Source: an uncultured Eubacteriales bacterium (GTDB lineage: Bacteria; Bacillota; Clostridia; Oscillospirales; Acutalibacteraceae). From it: a stretch of 13,212 bases of DNA. The DNA lies in contig CAKUMQ010000066.1 in NCBI GenBank assembly GCA_934667845.1, positions 1 to 13,212 of the forward strand, read 5' to 3'. Position 1 is the stretch's first letter. The number at the start of each line of letters is the position of its first letter. Under the pieces are notes generated by a model, which had not been told where the DNA came from, ran no database searches, and saw only the letters and a list, made by a program, of their open reading frames with translations. Shown here one piece after another: positions 5,975-13,212 of the stretch. Made by a program: the position numbers and the translations under genes.

Positions 5975-7162
5975 ATGATACAGCCAAACATCCGCGATCT
6001 GGACCGGCAGTATATCGCCGACACCTACGCGCGCTTTCCCGTAGTGCTCACGCACGGGAAAGGCTCTCTGGTATACGATGAAAACGGAAAGGAATATATC
6101 GACCTCTCCACCGGCATTGCGGTCAACACCTTCGGCTTTGCCGATGAGGCATGGCAGGCTGCGGTCACCGCCCAGCTCGGCACGCTGCCGCACACCTCAA
6201 ACCTGTATTATTCCGCGCCGTGCGCCGAGCTTGCGGCGATGCTCTGCGAAAAGACCGGCATGAAAAAGGTCTTTTTTGCCAATTCCGGCGCCGAAGCCAA
6301 CGAGTGCGCCATCAAGACGGCGCGCAAATATGCGGAGGAGAAAAAGGGAAAAGACCATTACCATATCCTCACACTGCAAAACAGCTTTCACGGGCGGACG
6401 ATCACCACGCTGGCGGCGACCGGTCAGGAGGTCTTTCATCGCGACTTCACGCCGCTGACCGACGGCTTCCACTACGCGGCGGCGGGTGACATTGACGGTG
6501 TGCGCGCCATACTCGACACCTACCCCACCGCCGCCGTGATGATCGAGGTCGTGCAGGGAGAGGGCGGCGTTGTCCCGCTTGACAAAGCCTTTGTTCAGGA
6601 GCTTTCAGCACTGCTGTCCGCCCGCGACGTGCTGCTGATCTGCGACGAGGTACAGATCGGCAACGGCAGGAGCGGCGAGCTGTACGGCTATATGCATTAC
6701 GGCATCCAGCCGGATATTTTCACCACCGCCAAGGGACTCGGCGGCGGTCTCCCCATCGGCGCGGCGGTGTTGGGCGAAAAGGTGCAGCATGTGCTGACGC
6801 CCGGCACGCACGGCTCCACCTTCGGCGGTAATCCGGTATGCTGCGCCGGTGCGCTCTCCATCCTCTCCCGCCTGAACGACGAGGTGCTTTCCGGTGTGCG
6901 GGAGCGCTCTGCCTATATCATCAGCGAGCTGACCGGCGCTCCCGGCGTGCATTCCGTAACGGGACTCGGTCTGATGCTGGGGATCGAGACCGCACGCCCG
7001 GCGGCAGAGGTCATCCGGGACTGCCGCGAAAAGGGCGTACTGGTCATCAGCGCCAAGACAAAGGTGCGGCTTCTGCCCGCGCTGAACGTTCCGATGCCGC
7101 TGCTTACCCGGGCGGTACACATTCTGAAAGAGGCCTGTGCAGGCGGACAGGAGGAGCTATGA
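5975..7162 (+). CDS. argD: Acetylornithine aminotransferase
   Basis: PLP-dependent class III aminotransferase converting N-acetylglutamate semialdehyde plus glutamate to N-acetylornithine. 395 residues, full length. Visible motifs: NSGAEANE (103-110, PLP phosphate binding), SFHGRT (137-142), VVQGEGGV (192-199), DEVQIGNGRSGELY (224-237, with Asp224 contacting the PLP ring), the Schiff-base lysine in TTAKGLGGGLPIG (Lys253) and THGSTFGGNP (278-287). Many members also act on succinyl-diaminopimelate in lysine synthesis. The Shine-Dalgarno AGGAGG (5963-5968) lies in the last codons of argB. Its stop overlaps the argF start by 4 nt (ATGA). Confidence 0.97.
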   Translation: MIQPNIRDLDRQYIADTYARFPVVLTHGKGSLVYDENGKEYIDLSTGIAVNTFGFADEAWQAAVTAQLGTLPHTSNLYYSAPCAELAAMLCEKTGMKKVFFANSGAEANECAIKTARKYAEEKKGKDHYHILTLQNSFHGRTITTLAATGQEVFHRDFTPLTDGFHYAAAGDIDGVRAILDTYPTAAVMIEVVQGEGGVVPLDKAFVQELSALLSARDVLLICDEVQIGNGRSGELYGYMHYGIQPDIFTTAKGLGGGLPIGAAVLGEKVQHVLTPGTHGSTFGGNPVCCAGALSILSRLNDEVLSGVRERSAYIISELTGAPGVHSVTGLGLMLGIETARPAAEVIRDCREKGVLVISAKTKVRLLPALNVPMPLLTRAVHILKEACAGGQEEL

Positions 7163-8160
7163 ACACCCTGAAGAACAGAGATTTTCTGAAACTGCTGGAT
7201 TTCACTCCGGCGGAGATCGGCGGACTGCTGGAGCTGGCGGAACAGCTGAAGGCAAAAAAGAAAAACGGCGAGGCACATCGCCTGTGCGAGGGGAAAAACC
7301 TCGCCCTGATCTTTGAAAAGACCAGCACCCGCACCCGCTGTGCATTTGAGGTGGCGGCACGGGATCTCGGGATGGGCGTGACCTATCTGGACCCCACCGG
7401 CTCCCAGATCGGCAAAAAGGAGAGCATCGCAGACACGGCGCGCGTGCTTTCCGGTATGTTCGACGGCATCGAATACCGCGGATTCGGGCAGAGCATTGTG
7501 GAGGAGCTGGCCAAATCCGCCTCTGTCCCCGTGTTCAACGGACTGACCGATGAGTTCCACCCGACGCAGATTTTGGCGGATTTCCTCACAGTAAAGGAGC
7601 ATTTCGGCAAACTGAACGGCATCCGCTTCACCTATATGGGCGACGCCCGCTTCAACATGGGCAATTCGCTGATGGTCGGCTGCGCCAAAATGGGACTGCA
7701 TTTTACCGTCGGTGCGCCGAAGGGGTATTTCCCCGATCCCGCGCTGATCGCCGAATGCGAAAAGATCGCTGCCGAAACCGGCGCGACGCTCCGCTTCTGC
7801 GAAGATCCCGCTGAGGCGGCACGCGAGGCTCAGGTAATCTATACCGACGTGTGGGTTTCCATGGGCGAACCGGACGCGGTGTGGGAGGAGCGGATCGCGG
7901 CACTTTCCCCGTATCAGGTCAACGCGGCATTGATGCAGCACGCCGCGCCGGATGCCGTCTTTATGCACTGCCTGCCCGCCTATCACGATAAAAAAACGGC
8001 GATCGGCAGGGAAAAATGCGAAAAATTCGGCAGAGAGGCCATGGAAGTGAGCGACGAGGTGTTTGAGGGCGCGCAGTCGGTTGTGTTCGCAGAGGCGGAG
8101 AACCGGATGCACACCATCAAAGCCGTGCTTGCCGCCATGATCGGGGGAGCCGGGGTATGA
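7159..8160 (+). CDS. argF: Ornithine carbamoyltransferase
   Basis: Makes citrulline from ornithine and carbamoyl phosphate. At 333 residues it is full length for the anabolic enzyme. Motifs: carbamoyl-phosphate loop FEKTSTRTR (52-60), FHPTQ (133-137), DVWVSMGE (ornithine side), catalytic HCLPAYHD, and C-terminal FAEAENRMHTIKAVL. In the GDARNNMGNSL block the usual Asn at position 165 is Phe (GDARFNMGNSL, 161-171). The start at 7159 overlaps the argD stop and is preceded by AGGAGG; a longer upstream frame belongs to the argD region and is ignored. Sitting directly before carAB, it uses the product of the next two genes. A catabolic role is unlikely, as no arcA/arcC is seen. Confidence 0.97.
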   Translation: MNTLKNRDFLKLLDFTPAEIGGLLELAEQLKAKKKNGEAHRLCEGKNLALIFEKTSTRTRCAFEVAARDLGMGVTYLDPTGSQIGKKESIADTARVLSGMFDGIEYRGFGQSIVEELAKSASVPVFNGLTDEFHPTQILADFLTVKEHFGKLNGIRFTYMGDARFNMGNSLMVGCAKMGLHFTVGAPKGYFPDPALIAECEKIAAETGATLRFCEDPAEAAREAQVIYTDVWVSMGEPDAVWEERIAALSPYQVNAALMQHAAPDAVFMHCLPAYHDKKTAIGREKCEKFGREAMEVSDEVFEGAQSVVFAEAENRMHTIKAVLAAMIGGAGV

Positions 8161-9215
8161 AACGGTATCTGGTCTTTGCGGACGGGGAAGCGATCGAGGG
8201 CACGGCATTCGGCGCCGCTCATACCGCATTGGGCGAGCTTGTGTTCACCACCGGCATGGGCGGATATATCGAGACATTGACCGATCCCAGCTATGCCGGA
8301 CAGATCATTCTGCAGACCTTTCCCCTGATCGGCAACTACGGGGTCATTCCCGAAGATTTTGAGGGCGAAAGTGCCGCGCGCGGCTATGTGGTGCGCGAAT
8401 GGTGTACGCACCCCTCCAATTTTCGCTGTGAGATGACACTGGATGCCTACCTGAAACAGGCCGGTATTCCCGGCATCTGCGGGGTGGACACCCGCACCGT
8501 CACAAAAAAGATCCGCGAAAGCGGCGTGATGAACGCCATGATCACCGACGATCCGGCTGCGGTCGATCTCGCCGCCATCGCCGCCTACCGCGTCACTGAC
8601 GCCGTGGCGGCGGTCTCCTGCCGCGCGCCCTATACCGTTTCGCCGGAGTCCCCCGCGCACCGCGTGGTGCTGCTGGATTACGGCTGCAAGAAGAATATCC
8701 TCCGCGAGCTGACAAAACGCGGCTGCACCGTGCACGTCCTGCCGCACACCGCGTCAGCGGCAGAGGTCCTCGCCCTGAAGCCGGACGGCGTCATGCTGTC
8801 AAACGGTCCCGGGGACCCTGCCGACAACAAGGCGGAAATTGCCGTACTGGCAGAGCTGGCCGGGCAGGTGCCGATCTTCGGCATCTGTCTCGGGCATCAA
8901 CTTCTGGCGCTGGCGCTCGGCGGAAGAACCGAAAAGCTGAAATACGGGCATCGCGGAGTCAATCAGCCGGTGACCGATCTCGCCACCGGAAGAACCTATA
9001 TGACCAGTCAGAACCATGGGTACGCCGTCATCTCCGACAGCATCCGGGGGGTCGGCTCCATGCGCTTTTGTCACGCGAACGACGGTACCTGCGAGGGCAT
9101 GGATTACCCTGCCCACCGCGCCTTTTCGGTGCAGTTTCATCCGGAGGCGCACGCAGGTCCTTTGGATACGGCATTTTTGTTTGACCGATTTATCGGGATG
9201 ATGGAGGAAAAGTAA
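8157..9215 (+). CDS. carA: Carbamoyl-phosphate synthase small (glutaminase) subunit
   Basis: Hydrolyses glutamine and passes ammonia to CarB. 352 residues: an N-terminal CPSase small-chain domain (TTGMGGYIETLTDPSY, 31-46) and a C-terminal class I glutamine amidotransferase domain. The triad is complete: nucleophile Cys244 in FGICLGHQLLA, His328 and Glu330 in FHPEA. SNGPGDP (215-221) and SQNHGYAV (284-291) are also intact. The start overlaps the argF stop by 4 nt and GGGGGAG lies 7 nt upstream. Placement in the arg operon suggests that this CPS serves arginine; whether a separate pyrimidine enzyme exists cannot be seen here. A single base separates its stop from the carB ATG. Confidence 0.97.
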   Translation: MKRYLVFADGEAIEGTAFGAAHTALGELVFTTGMGGYIETLTDPSYAGQIILQTFPLIGNYGVIPEDFEGESAARGYVVREWCTHPSNFRCEMTLDAYLKQAGIPGICGVDTRTVTKKIRESGVMNAMITDDPAAVDLAAIAAYRVTDAVAAVSCRAPYTVSPESPAHRVVLLDYGCKKNILRELTKRGCTVHVLPHTASAAEVLALKPDGVMLSNGPGDPADNKAEIAVLAELAGQVPIFGICLGHQLLALALGGRTEKLKYGHRGVNQPVTDLATGRTYMTSQNHGYAVISDSIRGVGSMRFCHANDGTCEGMDYPAHRAFSVQFHPEAHAGPLDTAFLFDRFIGMMEEK

Positions 9216-9216
9216 C

Positions 9217-12200
9217 ATGCCGCTTTGCAAAGATATCAAAAAAGTTCTGGTGATCGGCTCCGGCCCTATCGTCATCGGGCAGGCGGCGGAGTTCGACTAT
9301 GCCGGCGCGCAGGCGTGCCGCGTACTGAAGGATGCGGGCGTCAATGTGGTGCTGTGCAACTCCAACCCCGCCACCATCATGACCGACAAGGCGCTGGCGG
9401 ACGAGATCTATCTCGAGCCGCTCAACACGGTCACGCTCAAACGCATCATCCTCAAGGAGAAGCCGGACAGCCTGCTCGCGGGTCTCGGCGGACAAACGGG
9501 ACTCACCCTTGCCATGCAGCTGGCGGCGGACGGATTTTTAGCGGAAAACGGCGTGCGGCTGCTCGGCACCGATGCCGCGGCGATCGACCGGGCAGAGGAT
9601 CGGGAGCTGTTCAAGCAGACGATGGAGGAGATCGGTCAGCCCACCGTCCCCTCGGACATTGCCCACACCGTGGAGGCGGCACTTGCGGCGGCGGAAAAGA
9701 TCGGCTATCCCGTTATCGTGCGCCCGGCGTTTACCCTCGGCGGCGCAGGCGGCGGTGTGGCGGAAAATCCAAAAGAGCTGGCGGCTGTCGCCAAAGCCGG
9801 GCTTGACGCCTCCCCCATCACACAAATTCTGGTGGAGCGCTATATTTACGGCTGGAAAGAGATCGAGTTTGAGACCATGCGCGACGCGCGCGGTAATGTG
9901 ATTGCCGTATGCAGCATGGAAAACGTCGATCCCGTCGGCGTGCACACCGGAGACAGCGTAGTGGTGGCACCGGCGCTGACGCTTGCCGACCGGGAGCTGC
10001 AGATGCTGCGCAGCGCCTCGCTGGAGATCATTTCCGCACTCGGCATTGTCGGCGGATGCAACTGCCAGTTCGCCCTGAACCCCGACTCCTTTGAATATGC
10101 CGTGATCGAGGTCAACCCGCGCGTCTCGCGCTCCTCGGCGCTCGCCAGCAAGGCGACGGGCTATCCGATTGCCAAGATCACGACAAAGATCGCGCTCGGG
10201 TATACGCTGGACGAGATCAAAAACGACATCACGGGAAAGACCTGCGCCTGCTTTGAACCGGCGCTTGACTATGTGGTGGTCAAATTTCCCAAATGGCCGT
10301 TCGACAAATTCGCGGGCATCAGCCGCAGGCTCGGTACGCAGATGAAAGCGACCGGCGAGGTCATGGCGATCGGCAGCAGCTTTGAAGCGGCGCTGATGAA
10401 AGCCGTCCGCGGGGCGGAAATTTCACTGGATACGCTAAACGCCGCACCTGTCGACGGACGCGATGTCAGGGAACGCCTTGCCGACCGCGACGACCGCCGG
10501 CTGTTCACGGTATTTGAAGCGCTGAAAAGCGGCGTTTCGCCTAAGGAGATCCACGAGATCACGCGCATAGACCTCTTCTTTATCTACAAGCTGCAAAATC
10601 TGGCGGATACCGAAAAAGCCATGGAAAACGGGCTGACACCGGCGCTCTATGCAAACGCCAAGCGGCTCGGCTACCCGGATTCCGCCATCCGGCGGATCAC
10701 GGGCGAGCAGTCGCTCCCCGCGCTTTCCGCCTCCTATAAAATGGTGGATACCTGCGGCGCGGAATTCTCCGCCGAAACGCCGTACTTTTACTCCACCTAT
10801 GACCGCGCCTGCGAGGCGCGGGAGCTGACGCGCTCCGGCAAGCCCTGCGTAATGGTGCTCGGCTCCGGTCCCATCCGGATCGGGCAGGGGATCGAATTTG
10901 ACTATTCCTCGGTACACTGCGTATGGACGCTCAAAAAGCTCGGCTACGACGTGGTGATCGTCAACAACAACCCCGAAACCGTATCCACCGATTACGACAC
11001 GGCGGACCGGCTGTATTTTGAGCCGCTTTGCGCCGAGGATGTCATGCATATTATCGAGGTGGAAAAGCCCGTCGGCGTCGTGGTGGCGTTCGGCGGACAG
11101 ACCGCCATACGCCTGACCGGCTATCTGGACAGCCACGGCATACCGATCCTCGGCACCTCGGCAGAGGGAATCGACATCGCAGAGGACCGGGAGCGGTTTG
11201 ATGCTCTGTTGGAGACATACGGCATCAAGCGTCCCAAGGGCTGCGGCGCCATGACGGAGGCCGAAGCCGAGGCCGCGGCAGAACGGCTTGGCTATCCGGT
11301 GCTTCTGCGCCCGTCGTATGTCATCGGCGGACAGAACATGACCATCGTCCATGACGCAGAGCATCTGCATCGCTATATGCGGCGCATTCTCGCCGGAGGA
11401 ATCGAAAACCCCGTTCTGGTGGACAAGTACATGATGGGCTCCGAGCTGGAAGTCGATGTGATCTCTGACGGCAAGGACGTGCTGATTCCCGGCGTCATGC
11501 AGCATATCGAACGTGCCGGCGTTCACAGCGGCGATTCCATTGCCGTCTATCCTCCCTACAACATCAGCGACATCATGATGCAGCGCATCATTGACTGCTC
11601 CGAGAAGCTGGCGCTTTCGCTCGGCACGAAAGGGCTTGTCAATATTCAGTATCTGATCTGGCAAAACGAGCTGTATGTGATCGAGGTCAACCCGCGCGCC
11701 TCCCGCACGGTTCCGTATATCAGCAAGGTGACGGGCGTGCCGATGGTGGATCTCGCCACCCGTGTCATGACCGGAACGGCGGTTCGGGAGCTCGGCTTCG
11801 GCACGGGGCTTTGTAAGGCCCCGCCCTACTTTGCCGTAAAAGTGCCGATATTCTCTTTTGAAAAGCTGACCGATGCCAACGCCTATCTCGGTCCGGAGAT
11901 GAAATCCACGGGAGAGGTGCTCGGCATCGGGCGGACGCTGAACGAAGCGCTGTTTAAAGGACTTACCGCCGCGGGATATTCCCCTGCGGCGCCGGTTCCC
12001 GGCAAAGAAACGGGCGTTTTGATCAGTGTCGAGGAGCACGACCGCACAGAGGTGCTTGCCCTTGCGGAAAAGCTGGATGCGCTCGGACTGCGGGTATACG
12101 CCACGCCGGATACCGCCGCCGCAATAGACACGCTCGGCATCGACGTGACCATCATCCCCTCCGTCGCCGAAGAGGACGGCGCTTTTTCGCTGCTCGACAG

Positions 12201-13212
12201 CGGACATATCCGCTATATCGTGTATACCGGCGCCGCCTACGATTCCACCGTCGATCTCTATGTCAGGCTGCACCGCCGCGCCATGCAGGCGGGTGTCCCG
12301 TGCTTCACCTCGCTCGACACCGCCAATGCGCTGGCGGATATTATCGCAGCGGGCTACCGCTGTGACAATACGGAGCTTGTGGACATCAACCACATGCGTT
12401 CTGCGCGTGCGCTGCTGCATTTCGCCAAAATGGAAGCCACGGGAGACGACTATATTTTTGTGGAGAATTTTGATGGTGCGGTCACCTGTCCGGAATCGCT
12501 CAGCCTCACCCTGTGCGACCGGCATTACGGGATCGGCGGCTTCGGTCTCGTCCTGCTGGAAAAAAGCGCGATCGCCGACTGCCGCATGCGGGTGTTCAAC
12601 CGCGACGGCAGCAAGGGACAGGTGGCGGGCAACAGCCTGCGCAGTGTCGGAAAACATCTGCACGACTGGGGAATTGCCGCCGGAGAGACCGTTACCGTGG
12701 AGACCGAAAGCGGTGTGCGGCGGCTTTTGCTTCATCTGACCGACGGCGCGGTATCCTCCGTCACGGCGGATATGGGACGTGCTTCGCTTGATCCCGCGGC
12801 ACTCCCGTGCACATTTCCCGGGAAACGCGCCGTCAACGTGTCGCTTACCGTTTTGGGACAGGAATACCGCGTGACCTGCGTATCGATGGGCAATCCCCAC
12901 TGTGTGGTCTTTTGCGACCGCATCGACACGCTCCCGCTCACAACGCTCGGTCCCGCGTTTGAAAACGCGCCGGAATTCCCGGCAAGAGTCAACACCGAGT
13001 TTGTCCGGGTCGTCAATCCCGTCACGCTGAAAATGCGCGTGTTTGAACGCGGCAACGGCGAGACGTTTGCCTGCGGCAGCGGCGCCTGTGCCGCCGTTGC
13101 GGCAGCGGTGGAAAACGGATACTGCGAAAAGGGCGCCGACATCACCGTAAAAGTGCGGGGCGGCGATCTGATCGTCCGGTATACGGACGACGGCGTTACC
13201 CTGACGGGCGAC
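9217..13212 (+). CDS. carB: Carbamoyl-phosphate synthase large subunit fused to a DapF-like domain (3' end outside window)
   Basis: One uninterrupted frame of at least 1332 codons, still open at the right edge; no stop codon was found on reading every codon. Residues 1 to about 1060 are a complete CarB: first ATP-grasp half (VLVIGSGPIVIGQAAEFDYA, Arg129, Arg169, Glu215, His243, EVNPRVSRSSA), oligomerisation region, second half (GSGPIRIGQGIEFDYSS, Arg658, RPSYVIGGQNM 698-708, EVNPRASRT) and MGS-like regulatory domain (about 930-1060). It makes carbamoyl phosphate from bicarbonate, ATP and CarA-derived ammonia. From about residue 1067 the chain continues as a DapF-like fold (see separate entry). 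GGAGG (9203-9207) lies 9 nt before the ATG. CarB alone is usually near 1060-1075 residues, so the extra 265 or more are the anomaly. A frameshift or sequencing artefact is unlikely because both parts are intact and in phase. Confidence 0.95.
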   Translation, partial: MPLCKDIKKVLVIGSGPIVIGQAAEFDYAGAQACRVLKDAGVNVVLCNSNPATIMTDKALADEIYLEPLNTVTLKRIILKEKPDSLLAGLGGQTGLTLAMQLAADGFLAENGVRLLGTDAAAIDRAEDRELFKQTMEEIGQPTVPSDIAHTVEAALAAAEKIGYPVIVRPAFTLGGAGGGVAENPKELAAVAKAGLDASPITQILVERYIYGWKEIEFETMRDARGNVIAVCSMENVDPVGVHTGDSVVVAPALTLADRELQMLRSASLEIISALGIVGGCNCQFALNPDSFEYAVIEVNPRVSRSSALASKATGYPIAKITTKIALGYTLDEIKNDITGKTCACFEPALDYVVVKFPKWPFDKFAGISRRLGTQMKATGEVMAIGSSFEAALMKAVRGAEISLDTLNAAPVDGRDVRERLADRDDRRLFTVFEALKSGVSPKEIHEITRIDLFFIYKLQNLADTEKAMENGLTPALYANAKRLGYPDSAIRRITGEQSLPALSASYKMVDTCGAEFSAETPYFYSTYDRACEARELTRSGKPCVMVLGSGPIRIGQGIEFDYSSVHCVWTLKKLGYDVVIVNNNPETVSTDYDTADRLYFEPLCAEDVMHIIEVEKPVGVVVAFGGQTAIRLTGYLDSHGIPILGTSAEGIDIAEDRERFDALLETYGIKRPKGCGAMTEAEAEAAAERLGYPVLLRPSYVIGGQNMTIVHDAEHLHRYMRRILAGGIENPVLVDKYMMGSELEVDVISDGKDVLIPGVMQHIERAGVHSGDSIAVYPPYNISDIMMQRIIDCSEKLALSLGTKGLVNIQYLIWQNELYVIEVNPRASRTVPYISKVTGVPMVDLATRVMTGTAVRELGFGTGLCKAPPYFAVKVPIFSFEKLTDANAYLGPEMKSTGEVLGIGRTLNEALFKGLTAAGYSPAAPVPGKETGVLISVEEHDRTEVLALAEKLDALGLRVYATPDTAAAIDTLGIDVTIIPSVAEEDGAFSLLDSGHIRYIVYTGAAYDSTVDLYVRLHRRAMQAGVPCFTSLDTANALADIIAAGYRCDNTELVDINHMRSARALLHFAKMEATGDDYIFVENFDGAVTCPESLSLTLCDRHYGIGGFGLVLLEKSAIADCRMRVFNRDGSKGQVAGNSLRSVGKHLHDWGIAAGETVTVETESGVRRLLLHLTDGAVSSVTADMGRASLDPAALPCTFPGKRAVNVSLTVLGQEYRVTCVSMGNPHCVVFCDRIDTLPLTTLGPAFENAPEFPARVNTEFVRVVNPVTLKMRVFERGNGETFACGSGACAAVAAAVENGYCEKGADITVKVRGGDLIVRYTDDGVTLTGD
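12415..13212 (+). other. DapF-like C-terminal domain of the carB product, altered active site
   Basis: Residues 1067-1332 align by motif with diaminopimelate epimerase over nearly its full length (about 275): FAKMEATGDDYIF (start), DRHYGIGGFGLVLL, MRVFNRDGSKGQVAGNSLR, VTCVSMGNPHCVVF, RVNTEFVRVVNP, VFERGNGETFACGSGACAA and GGDLIVRY near the end. In two-cysteine epimerases the first base is in CGNG; here it is AGNS (Ala1137). The second, Cys1286 in ACGSGAC, remains. The GND near the start is GDD (Asp1077), and the Asp of GIGxDG is Phe1109. Asn1128, Asn1226, His1228, Asn1259, Glu1277 and Arg1278 are kept. No Shine-Dalgarno stands before the in-frame ATGs at 12394 and 12430, so separate translation is unlikely. 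Fold is confident; epimerase activity is doubtful. Confidence 0.87.

Noticed and set aside
12394..12432. Possible independent start of a separate dapF at ATG 12394 or 12430
   Set aside because: No stop codon ends carB before it and no Shine-Dalgarno lies at a workable distance; a GGAG at 12372-12375 is about 18 nt from the first ATG.
10435..12900. 821-codon open frame on the minus strand within carB
   Set aside because: It is a shadow of codon bias in the GC-rich sense gene: its translation is rich in His, Arg and Gly without any recognisable domain, and the plus strand encodes an unambiguous CarB.

Overview
The window (about 57% GC by eye, all genes on the + strand, strong purine-rich Shine-Dalgarno sites, Firmicutes-type SigA promoter and ArgR operator) looks like a chromosomal piece of an anaerobic clostridium, most likely an Oscillospirales/Ruminococcaceae-type gut bacterium. 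That placement rests on gene content and remembered sequence style, not on a search. No RNA genes, insertion sequences, CRISPR arrays or prophage genes were seen, and no gene-free stretch exceeds 300 bases.

Region 1 (1-2746) is a surface-sensing module. It starts inside a sensor histidine kinase (C-terminal half only), closed by a strong terminator at 606-643. A separate transcription unit follows: a 638-residue secreted lipoprotein with seven TPPEKPDG-type repeats and a long right-handed beta-helix-like body. Upstream of it lie a candidate OmpR-type response-regulator box (TTCAAT-N5-TTCAAT), a -10 element and a stem-loop that would sit at the 5' end of the mRNA. A hairpin at 2709-2746 ends the unit.

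Region 2 (2774-13212, running off the right edge) is one arginine operon: argC-argJ-argB-argD-argF-carA-carB. A near-consensus SigA promoter (TTGACA-N17-TATGAT) carries a perfect ARG box core just upstream, so ArgR/AhrC repression by arginine is expected. Intergenic gaps run from +14 nt to 4-nt ATGA overlaps. ArgJ recycles the acetyl group (ornithine acetyltransferase), ArgB phosphorylates N-acetylglutamate, ArgC reduces it, ArgD transaminates it, ArgF makes citrulline, and CarAB supplies carbamoyl phosphate. argG and argH are not in the window.

The most unusual feature is at the right end. The carB reading frame does not stop after the CarB allosteric domain. It continues without a break into a DapF-like (diaminopimelate epimerase fold) domain, giving an ORF of at least 1332 codons that is still open at base 13212. 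In this DapF-like domain the first catalytic cysteine is replaced by alanine and other residues of the N-terminal half-site are altered, while the C-terminal cysteine and several substrate-recognition residues are kept. It may therefore be a non-racemising enzyme or an amino-acid-sensing domain attached to carbamoyl-phosphate synthetase, rather than an ordinary epimerase.
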